Below are positions 1 to 6,280 of a stretch of DNA of 64,000 nucleotides, piece by piece. Made by a program: the position numbers and the translations under genes. Position 1 is the stretch's first letter; every line of letters begins with the position of its first letter. The stretch spans positions 1 through 64,000 of the forward strand of contig NZ_FNCW01000010.1 of NCBI RefSeq assembly GCF_900099815.1, read 5' to 3'. Source of the DNA: Psychroflexus sediminis. GTDB lineage: Bacteria > Bacteroidota > Bacteroidia > Flavobacteriales > Flavobacteriaceae. Under the pieces are notes generated by a model. The model saw nothing but the letters and a program-made list of their open reading frames with translations. It did not search any database and had not been told where the DNA came from.

Positions 1-2
1 CA

Positions 3-299
3 GGTACATCTGTAAAGGGTAAACCGCGAATATCAAAAAAAGGAAATAGGCATCTTAGAAAATCATTGCATCTACCTTCTCTGTCATCCGTTAAGTATAA
101 TAAATCTCATAGAGAACTATATGCGAGAATAGTTGCCAAAAGCGGGATTAAAATGAAAGCACTGATAGCTGTTCAAAGAAAAATGCTAGAACTTATATTT
201 ATAGTAGATAAGAATAAAACTGAGTTTGACAATGATCACCAAAAAAAAAGGACACTAGATGCAAATGCAGAAAGTATCCCTTTACAGACTAGCTTATAG
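3..299 (+). CDS. IS110-family transposase, C-terminal part (cut by window edge)
   Basis: The frame is open from the first bases of the window to a TAG at 297-299, so the upstream part lies outside. The visible 98 residues start with GTSVKGKPRISKKGNRHLRK, the kind of glycine/lysine-rich segment found in the C-terminal (IS116/IS110/IS902) domain of IS110 transposases, followed by the usual helical tail with RELYARIVAKSG and MKALIAVQRKML. Enzymes of this family catalyse insertion-sequence transposition with a DEDD catalytic domain that would sit upstream, unseen here. Whether the full element is intact cannot be told. No terminal repeats are expected for this family and none are seen. Confidence 0.8.
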   Translation, partial: GTSVKGKPRISKKGNRHLRKSLHLPSLSSVKYNKSHRELYARIVAKSGIKMKALIAVQRKMLELIFIVDKNKTEFDNDHQKKRTLDANAESIPLQTSL

Positions 300-391
300 C
301 CGTCTTGAATAACAAAAAAAATAAAATAAAAGAGAAAAACTCTTGTTAGTTAACACAGAATCTATCGGGATTGGGAGTTAGAGGGAGAAAT

Positions 392-721
392 TTACTCCTC
401 GCTTGGAGCCAGTTTCACCTGAAGTCCTTCAAGATCCTCAGTAATGGGAATTTGACAGCTTAATCTGCTGTTGTCCCTGACAAAAAACGCTTCCGAGAGC
501 ATAGCTTCCTCATCGTCTTCTTTTTCTGGAAGTTCGGTATCTGATTGAACATAGCACTGACAAGAAGCGCACATGGCCATGCCGCCGCAAATACCTATTG
601 TTCCTTCCGGAGCGAGTTCGTAAGATCGAATCACTTCCATCAGATTCATCGCCATATCTGTAGGTGCATCTACGTGATGTGGAGTGCCTTCTCTGTCTAT
701 AATTGTGATTTTTACATCCAT
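392..721 (-). CDS. 2Fe-2S ferredoxin, adrenodoxin-like
   Basis: A 109-residue soluble electron carrier. Cysteines at 45, 51, 54 and 89 give the C-x5-C-x2-C...C spacing of vertebrate/bacterial adrenodoxin-type ferredoxins rather than the C-x4-C-x2-C of plant type. The C-terminal acidic tail (ITEDLEGLQVKLAPSEE) is also typical of that class. It lies downstream of a ferredoxin-NADP reductase and two iron-sulfur assembly genes on the same strand, so the likely role is to receive electrons from that reductase. A lipoprotein gene intervenes, and the ferredoxin has its own -7 promoter box, so it may be transcribed separately. The natural electron acceptor is unknown. Confidence 0.9.
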   Translation of the reverse strand: MDVKITIIDREGTPHHVDAPTDMAMNLMEVIRSYELAPEGTIGICGGMAMCASCQCYVQSDTELPEKEDDEEAMLSEAFFVRDNSRLSCQIPITEDLEGLQVKLAPSEE

Positions 722-744
722 AAGTTAACCTAAAATCTGTGATG

Positions 745-752
745 CAAAACTA
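745..752 (-). promoter_or_regulatory. -7 box of the ferredoxin gene
   Basis: On the minus strand this reads TAGTTTTG, a match to the Bacteroidota -7 consensus TAnnTTTG, 23 bases before the ferredoxin start codon. No good TTG is seen at the -33 position, so the promoter is only half supported. Confidence 0.45.
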
Positions 753-887
753 AAGAATTGATTGCTCATGTTTCCTTTAAATGGTAAAATTTAAGAGGGG
801 ATTTTAGCAAAGCCAGTCAGGCTTGTTTTACCGGCAAACTCTTGATGTAACAGGCAGGTTGAATTAAAAATTCGGGTTTGTGATCTG

Positions 888-1364
888 CTATTTTTGCTCT
901 TCTTCCATTTCTTTTTCAAATGTAGAAATACTCCGGTTTAAAGCTGTCTTCAGCTGAATAATTTCGGCCTTCAACTCTTCCTTTTTTTCTCCCGAGGCCT
1001 TTTTAAACTCCTCAAGTTTTTTATTTAGTTCAGCTTTTCTATCCGCTATGCCTTGCTTTTCGTCTTCAAACTGGTTCTGAAGGTCAGCACTTAGGCTGTT
1101 GTAATTTTCTATGACGTCATTGGTGCTGGCTTCAATATCATTTTCCATTTTTTCGATATTGTCGCTCAGGTTATCCCATTTTTCTGCAGTGTATGCTTTG
1201 GAGACCTGTATAACGTCTTCCACTTCTCTTTGAATGTCTTCAGAGGAAGTGTTTCCATCTTTGTTTGAGGTATTGCAGGACCACAGAATGGATGACATAA
1301 GGACTGCTGCAACTATTGATTTTAAAGGATTCCAACTTCTTATAAGCAATTCTGATTTGGCCAT
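888..1364 (-). CDS. putative coiled-coil lipoprotein
   Basis: Hypothetical protein of 158 residues from the start chosen here. An in-frame ATG 60 bases further upstream gives 178 residues but would put about 30 polar residues before the hydrophobic segment. From position 1364 the N-terminus looks like a lipoprotein signal with a lipobox-like ILWSC (Cys30; the Trp at -2 is unusual). The remainder is almost purely charged helix (Glu/Lys/Asp-rich, with heptad-like stretches such as ELNKKLEEFKKASGEKKEEL), so a long coiled coil anchored to a membrane is expected. I do not recognise a family. It sits between a ferredoxin and its probable reductase but nothing ties it to redox work. Confidence 0.7.
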   Translation of the reverse strand: MAKSELLIRSWNPLKSIVAAVLMSSILWSCNTSNKDGNTSSEDIQREVEDVIQVSKAYTAEKWDNLSDNIEKMENDIEASTNDVIENYNSLSADLQNQFEDEKQGIADRKAELNKKLEEFKKASGEKKEELKAEIIQLKTALNRSISTFEKEMEEEQK

Positions 1365-1512
1365 AGGTGTTTGTTTTGATGTTGTCTGATCCATGCATTG
1401 TTCCTGAGTGTTCATATTTCTCATTTTATTTTAGAATTAAAATTTAAGTTAAGCCGAAATGATTAAAAAAAAGATGGACTCTGAAAATTTCTAAATTCAA
1501 TACGGTGACATT

Positions 1513-2574
1513 TTAATCAATACTTCTTATCACAGATTTTGGCGCTTCCTTTTTGGTTCCATCAAATCCAGTGACGCCGCCAACCGTGGTGTACTTCAAT
1601 ACATTGCGCTTGTTGGGATGAATTTTGGCAAATGCACTTTGACACATCAGTGTAGCTTCGTGAAACCCACAGAGAATGAGTTTTAATTTACCCGGATAGG
1701 TGTTCACATCTCCAATCGCGTAAATTCCCGGAATATTGGTTTGATAATCTAAGGTATTATCGACTTTGATGGCATTTTTCTCTATTTCCAGCCCCCAGTC
1801 TGCTATGGGACCCAGTTTTGGAGATAAGCCAAATAAAGGTATAAAGTAATCGGTTTCTAGACTATAATCTTCTTCGGGATTATTATTCTTTCTGATGGAT
1901 ACGGATTCCAGGTGTTCATCACCGTGAACATCAACGATTTCAGCGGGAGTAATCAATTTAATTTTACCGATGTCTTTGAGCTCTTTGACCCGGTCTACCG
2001 ATTCTAAAGCGCCTCTGAATTCATTTCTTCTGTGTACCAAAGTCACTTCTGAAGCAACATCGGCCAGATAAATACTCCAGTCCAGGGCAGAATCTCCTCC
2101 GCCTGCAATCACCACAGATTTATCCCGGAATTGTTCGGGGTCTTTCACCATATAGTGAATGCCCTTGTTTTCGAATTTTGAAATATTGTTAATCGGGGGT
2201 TTTCTGGGTTCGAAACTGCCCAGTCCGCCGGCTATAGCGACAATAGGAGCGTGGTGTTTGGTCCCCTCATCTGTAGTGACAATAAAGCTTCCGTCGTCTT
2301 GCCTCTCGATATCCTTTGCGCGTTCACCAAGGGTAAATCCAGGTTGGAAGGATTTGATCTGTTCCATCAGGTTATCTACCAACTGTCCGGCTTTTACTTC
2401 CGGAAAACCTGGAATATCGTAGATAGGCTTTTTGGGATATAATTCTGAAAGCTGCCCGCCTGGTTGAGGTAAGGCATCTATGATGTGACATTTGAGTTTC
2501 AATAATCCTGCTTCAAATACAGTAAAAAGTCCTGTAGGTCCAGCTCCTATAATGAGAATATCCGTTTTGATCAT
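1513..2574 (-). CDS. ferredoxin--NADP reductase, thioredoxin-reductase-like type
   Basis: 353 residues, the usual size for the YumC-type flavoprotein ferredoxin-NADP reductases. The FAD-binding Rossmann motif GxGxxG is at residues 10-15 and the NADP-binding motif GGGDSA at 158-163; the C-terminal GDVNTYPG block is the second FAD contact. There is no CxxC redox pair, which separates it from true thioredoxin reductase. It would transfer electrons between NADPH and ferredoxin in the cytoplasm. It follows the NifU-like gene after 35 bases and probably belongs to the mrp transcription unit; the ferredoxin at 392-721 is a plausible partner (inference from position). Confidence 0.9.
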   Translation of the reverse strand: MIKTDILIIGAGPTGLFTVFEAGLLKLKCHIIDALPQPGGQLSELYPKKPIYDIPGFPEVKAGQLVDNLMEQIKSFQPGFTLGERAKDIERQDDGSFIVTTDEGTKHHAPIVAIAGGLGSFEPRKPPINNISKFENKGIHYMVKDPEQFRDKSVVIAGGGDSALDWSIYLADVASEVTLVHRRNEFRGALESVDRVKELKDIGKIKLITPAEIVDVHGDEHLESVSIRKNNNPEEDYSLETDYFIPLFGLSPKLGPIADWGLEIEKNAIKVDNTLDYQTNIPGIYAIGDVNTYPGKLKLILCGFHEATLMCQSAFAKIHPNKRNVLKYTTVGGVTGFDGTKKEAPKSVIRSID

Positions 2575-2609
2575 ATCAAAATCTACTTGTAATTTTTTAT
2601 TTCTTTTAA

Positions 2610-2867
2610 TTAAGCCAGTTGATCGGCTTTGATGTTGATGACCTCCTTGATCTGAGGCGCGTGTTTTTTAATCGTCATTTCAACTCCAGACTTCAAAGTC
2701 ATCTGGTTTACCGTACAATCCACGCAAGTTCCCATAAGCTGAACTTTCACCAGTGAATCGTCTTCTATTGAAATCAGCTCGATATCTCCGCCGTCACTTT
2801 TTAAAAAGGGACGAATTTCATCAAGAGCGGTTTCAATGCTTTTTCTTAATTCTTGACCAGTCATCAT
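2610..2867 (-). CDS. NifU-like (Nfu) iron-sulfur scaffold domain protein
   Basis: An 85-residue stand-alone NifU C-terminal domain. The cysteine pair C48-x2-C51 lies in GTCVDCTVNQMTLKSGVE, the hallmark Nfu segment that holds a transferable cluster at a dimer interface. The N-terminal SDGGDIEL motif is also typical. The start codon overlaps the stop of the upstream mrp gene in an ATGA arrangement (4 bases), indicating translational coupling. Two adjacent Met codons make the exact start uncertain by one residue. Role: cluster carriage to client proteins together with Mrp. Confidence 0.9.
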   Translation of the reverse strand: MMTGQELRKSIETALDEIRPFLKSDGGDIELISIEDDSLVKVQLMGTCVDCTVNQMTLKSGVEMTIKKHAPQIKEVINIKADQLA

Positions 2868-4012
2868 ATTTTTTTATTTTTTACGGCACTACATCCAGCC
2901 ATAGTTGTAATTTTTATAGCTTCAGTAGGCGGTAAGTTTTCATTTCTATTTACCACTTGTTGTACAGTGTTTCTTGTTAGTTCAGTAAAAGATTCACTTA
3001 GAGGAGTCCCTTCTTGCAAGGCAGCAGGGCGACCAATATCACCAGATTCCCTTAAACTTTGAACCAATGGAATTTCACCTAAAAATGGAACTCCTAAATC
3101 GTCTGCAAGGTATTTTGCACCCTTCTCTCCAAAAATATAATACCTGTTGTCTGGTAATTCTTCGGGAGTAAAGTAAGCCATGTTTTCACAGATACCTAAT
3201 ACAGGAACATTGATGCTTTCCTGCTGAAACATTGACACTGCTTTTTTAGCATCCGCTAAAGCTACATTTTGAGGAGTACTTACAATCAAGGCACCAGTGA
3301 TAGGCATAGACTGCATAATGGATAAGTGAATATCTCCGGTTCCAGGAGGCAAGTCTACAAGTAAAAAGTCGAGCTCTCCCCAGTCGGCATCAAAAATCAT
3401 TTGATTGAGGGCTTTGGCGGCCATGGGTCCTCTCCAAATCACAGCCTGATCTGGCTTGGTGAAAAATCCGATGGAAAGCAATTTGACGCCATAACTTTCT
3501 ATAGGCTTCATTTTAGATTTTCCATCTTTCGTTATAGAAAGAGGCTTTTCATTGGCTACATCGAACATGATTGGTCCCGAAGGGCCGTAAATATCAGCAT
3601 CCAGTAAACCCACTTTAAACCCAAGTTTGGATAAAGTTACTGCAAGATTGGCAGTTACCGTAGATTTCCCTACGCCTCCTTTTCCTGAAGCTACTGCAAT
3701 GATGTTCTGGATACCAGGAATAGGTTTCCCTTTAATTTCATTGACATTTTTCTTCTTCTCTGGAGCTTCAACCGTTATTTTTACTTCAACTTTTGCTTTT
3801 TTATAAACATGCTCATGAATGGCTTTCATCACATCTACTTCTGCACGCTTTTTGATATGAAGTGCAGGTGTAGAAAGTTTAAGGTCTACAATGACTTCAT
3901 CTCCAAAGGTGACTATATTCTGTAAAGCCCCGCTTTCAACTATATTTTGGCCTTCACCAGCAATACTTATGGTTTCTAAAGCCTTCTTTATATCGTCTTT
4001 ATTGAGTTTCAT
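2864..4012 (-). CDS. Mrp/NBP35-family iron-sulfur carrier ATPase
   Basis: 382 residues. The N-terminal about 80 residues resemble the DUF59/MIP18 domain. A deviant Walker A, GKGGVGKST, is at residues 110-118, followed by LDADIYGPSGP and VDLPPGTGD, the family signatures. Family members bind and deliver Fe-S clusters using ATP. The C-terminal CxxC found in enterobacterial ApbC/Mrp is absent: only single cysteines remain in GICENMAYF and near the C-terminus (AGCSAV). First gene of a minus-strand unit with the Nfu-like and reductase genes. A TATATTTG -7 box lies 37 bases upstream of the start. Confidence 0.9.
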   Translation of the reverse strand: MKLNKDDIKKALETISIAGEGQNIVESGALQNIVTFGDEVIVDLKLSTPALHIKKRAEVDVMKAIHEHVYKKAKVEVKITVEAPEKKKNVNEIKGKPIPGIQNIIAVASGKGGVGKSTVTANLAVTLSKLGFKVGLLDADIYGPSGPIMFDVANEKPLSITKDGKSKMKPIESYGVKLLSIGFFTKPDQAVIWRGPMAAKALNQMIFDADWGELDFLLVDLPPGTGDIHLSIMQSMPITGALIVSTPQNVALADAKKAVSMFQQESINVPVLGICENMAYFTPEELPDNRYYIFGEKGAKYLADDLGVPFLGEIPLVQSLRESGDIGRPAALQEGTPLSESFTELTRNTVQQVVNRNENLPPTEAIKITTMAGCSAVKNKKI

Positions 4013-4048
4013 AAATTAATTAATTCTAATTAAGATTTAATCTAAATG

Positions 4049-4056
4049 CAAATATA
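4049..4056 (-). promoter_or_regulatory. -7 box of the mrp operon
   Basis: TATATTTG on the minus strand, a full match to TAnnTTTG, 37 bases upstream of the mrp start codon. No convincing -33 TTG is seen. Confidence 0.45.
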
Positions 4057-4149
4057 CGAGTTAATCCTCTATTTGCTTAATATTGAACCTGTTTTAGACA
4101 GATTCTTAGGGATAAATTAACGAGTTGAAAACCAAGTCCCCTGTTAATT

Positions 4150-5127
4150 TTAAAGCACGAGTAAATTACAGCCTCTTATATCGCTTTGATCGAATCTGCC
4201 GAGGATTTCAAATTCTTTTGAATTGATTTGTTTTCCTAAATCCTGGGTGGCTATAAAAGCACAGGAATTTTCATTGGCTAGGTCTATAACATTAATTCCA
4301 CCCGTTTTTCCCTGGTTGAGATAATGAAAAGGATCTTCTGTATCTCGAATGAGGATTTTCATGTGAGGCGGACATTCAAATTTGCTCTGCCCTTTAGAGT
4401 ACGCCTGAGAGAGAAGCTCAGTCATGCCATATTCGCTGTGAATGTCGTCAACCCCAAAGCCTTTGCTTAGAATGTCATGGAGTTCCTGGCGAATCATCTC
4501 TTTCCGACGGCCTTTCATACCCCCGGTTTCCACCACTATGGTATTCTTCAATTTAAAAGATCTTTTCTCAACCAGGTCTAATAAAGCAAAAGAAACACCG
4601 ATCAGCACTATTTTTTTTCCAGACTTATCGAGTTCGATGAGGGTTTTCCCCAGCTGATCCAACTCATTGAGATAAAATCCGCTTTCTTTGTGTTTGCTTT
4701 TTTTAATGAAGTGATCTACCATATAAATCAGGGATGAACCTTCGCGTTCTAAGTAAGAAGGGAGTAAGCCTAAAACCACAAATTCTTCAATATCACCATA
4801 GAAATAGTTAAAGGTTTTTGTAAAACTTTCTTCGTAAAGGCTGAGGTTTTTGACATGGTGCTGACTTTGGACCTGGCCAGTAGTTCCGCTGCTTAAGAAG
4901 GTTATTTCAGGAGTAAAATGACCGGTTTTAACCTCATGAGTTTTAAATAACTGAATAGGCAAGAATGGAATAGCTTTCAGTGATGTTACTTCATGCCTGT
5001 TAACATTCAGGTGTTTGCAAAATTCTTTGTAGGCTATATTTGACTCGACCTGCTTTTGAAATAAATTCAGAGCAGCTTCTTCAAATTCTTTTTCTGATTT
5101 TATAGTAAACGGAAAGCCTAAATTCAT
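4150..5127 (-). CDS. LuxE/PaaK-like acyl-protein synthetase or acyltransferase
   Basis: 325 residues of the LuxE family (adenylate-forming). The phosphate-binding loop SSGTTG is at residues 79-84, followed later by VVETGGMKGRR and IHSEYGMTELLSQAY, which match conserved blocks of the adenylating family. LuxE activates a fatty acid as acyl-AMP and passes it to a cysteine. Here there are no luxC/luxD or other bioluminescence or phenylacetate genes nearby, so the acyl substrate is unknown and light production is not implied. Monocistronic by layout, with its own -7 box (5144-5151) about 17 bases from the start. Confidence 0.8.
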   Translation of the reverse strand: MNLGFPFTIKSEKEFEEAALNLFQKQVESNIAYKEFCKHLNVNRHEVTSLKAIPFLPIQLFKTHEVKTGHFTPEITFLSSGTTGQVQSQHHVKNLSLYEESFTKTFNYFYGDIEEFVVLGLLPSYLEREGSSLIYMVDHFIKKSKHKESGFYLNELDQLGKTLIELDKSGKKIVLIGVSFALLDLVEKRSFKLKNTIVVETGGMKGRRKEMIRQELHDILSKGFGVDDIHSEYGMTELLSQAYSKGQSKFECPPHMKILIRDTEDPFHYLNQGKTGGINVIDLANENSCAFIATQDLGKQINSKEFEILGRFDQSDIRGCNLLVL

Positions 5128-5143
5128 ATGCTTTTATGAATTC

Positions 5144-5151
5144 CAAAAATA
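5144..5151 (-). promoter_or_regulatory. -7 box of the LuxE-like gene
   Basis: TATTTTTG on the minus strand matches TAnnTTTG, 17 bases before the start codon at 5127. It lies immediately beyond the terminator of the gene at 5206-6000, which fits a separate transcription start. Confidence 0.45.
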
Positions 5152-5157
5152 ATAAAA

Positions 5158-5181
5158 AAGCACCCCAATTGACGGGTGCTT
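5158..5181 (-). terminator. intrinsic terminator of the LTD-like gene
   Basis: AAGCACCC and GGGTGCTT form a perfect 8-bp stem around an 8-base loop. Read on the minus strand the stem is followed by a T run (the plus-strand A run at 5154-5159). It starts 25 bases after the stop codon of the gene at 5206-6000. Confidence 0.75.
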
Positions 5182-5205
5182 AAGTATAAAAAAGGCTAAT
5201 TCTTT

Positions 5206-6000
5206 TTACTTTATAATTAATTTTTTGGTTAAGGAAGAAGATCCAAGATCAATTTTGGCCAAATAGACTCCAGGGCTTAGGTCAGATACATCAATTGGAT
5301 TTACGACTTTAGAGGTAAATACCTGCTGGCCGAGCATATTGAATAATTTAACTTCCAGAACGCTTGTTCCTGAGGTATTGATATTTAAAATACCATTTGT
5401 GACCGGATTTGGATAAAGATTAAACTTGGAATCATCAAAACTTTTATTGCTTAGTGCTACATCAAAACTTTGATTTGCATTGACTTGCCCAAAACTTGCC
5501 GATGAGGGATTGATCCAAGCAAAGTCTTCGTACTCTGTACCAGTTCCTGTAAGTTGTAGCGATTCACCAACAGTTGTACTGGCTGGTTCTTCTACACCAA
5601 TGTCTTCTGATGTTAAACCAACAGCAGGTCCGTCAACGGCAGTAATTGTGCCTTCGTAGCTCAGGAATTGAATTACAACCCCTGAGTCATTAACTAGTGC
5701 TAAACCGTCTGGAGAACCATTTTGTAAACTGCTGATAGGGAAGCTTAATGTTCCATAACCATTATCCTGGTCTGGAATAACACCTGATAAGGCATTACTA
5801 CCGTAGGATTCACTATTGGAACCATTGTATGTTTCAATAGACCATCCAGTTAAATCTGTTCCAGCTGGTCCAGCTATTTCTATACCCTCATCAACATCAG
5901 CACCAGCATTATCATAATGAATTTCATTTATAAATACAGATGTTTGTGAAACCATCAAACTTGTTACAAACAAGCTTAGAATAAAAGTAATTTTTTTCAT
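5206..6000 (-). CDS. secreted lamin-tail-domain-like protein with T9SS sorting domain
   Basis: 264 residues. Residues 1-18 are a signal peptide ending in MVSQ. The next segment, FINEIHYDNAGADVDEGIEI then TDLTGWSIETYNGS, is the start of a lamin-tail (LTD)-like beta-sandwich as found at the front of many flavobacterial secreted proteins and nucleases. The last about 75 residues (FNLYPNPVTNGILNI, ending LTKKLIIK) are a type A T9SS C-terminal sorting domain, so the protein should be exported across the outer membrane and anchored or released. No catalytic domain is present between the two. It is divergent from the lipoprotein gene at 6281 and shares its 280-bp upstream region, so the two may be co-regulated. 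Confidence 0.85.
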   Translation of the reverse strand: MKKITFILSLFVTSLMVSQTSVFINEIHYDNAGADVDEGIEIAGPAGTDLTGWSIETYNGSNSESYGSNALSGVIPDQDNGYGTLSFPISSLQNGSPDGLALVNDSGVVIQFLSYEGTITAVDGPAVGLTSEDIGVEEPASTTVGESLQLTGTGTEYEDFAWINPSSASFGQVNANQSFDVALSNKSFDDSKFNLYPNPVTNGILNINTSGTSVLEVKLFNMLGQQVFTSKVVNPIDVSDLSPGVYLAKIDLGSSSLTKKLIIK

Positions 6001-6154
6001 AATTTCATTATTGATTGTTCAATTAAAAATAAACAAAGATTTTAAATAATGCAAGTTTAGCCTCTGTATTTCAGGTATTTAACTTTTTAATAACCTTCAG
6101 AAAGTCCTTTTCCTAGTTACACAGAGGCTTGTCAAAATAAAAAAAACTCCAAGG

Positions 6155-6223
6155 TTAAGTTTAGATTAAGAGAATGTTTATCTATTAATCTATATGCAAT
6201 CTTTTGTTAACCTGCAGGTAACA
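6155..6223 (+). promoter_or_regulatory. Pho-box-like 11-bp-period direct repeats
   Basis: Two direct repeats with 11-bp period: TTAAGT-N5-TTAAGA at 6155-6171 and TTAACC-N5-GTAACA at 6207-6223. The second sits where the -33 element would be, 20 bases before the -7 box at 6244. The layout resembles PhoB/PhoP half-sites (for Bacillus PhoP, TTAACA-N5-TTAACA). The core of the second can also be read as the palindrome ACCTGCAGGT. Assignment to the PhoB-like regulator encoded downstream is inference. Confidence 0.35.
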
Positions 6224-6243
6224 TGAAAGCCTCATTCTGCATG

Positions 6244-6251
6244 TAAGTTTG
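6244..6251 (+). promoter_or_regulatory. -7 box of the duplicated-repeat lipoprotein gene
   Basis: TAAGTTTG, a match to TAnnTTTG, 29 bases before the ATG at 6281. No TTG lies at the expected -33 spacing, as is common in activator-dependent promoters. Confidence 0.5.
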
Positions 6252-6280
6252 CGACATCAAAAACATTAAAATTTAATCAA

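Noticed and set aside
4150-5127. Bioluminescence or lux operon.
   Set aside because: Only a LuxE-like gene is present; no luciferase, reductase or transferase genes are nearby.
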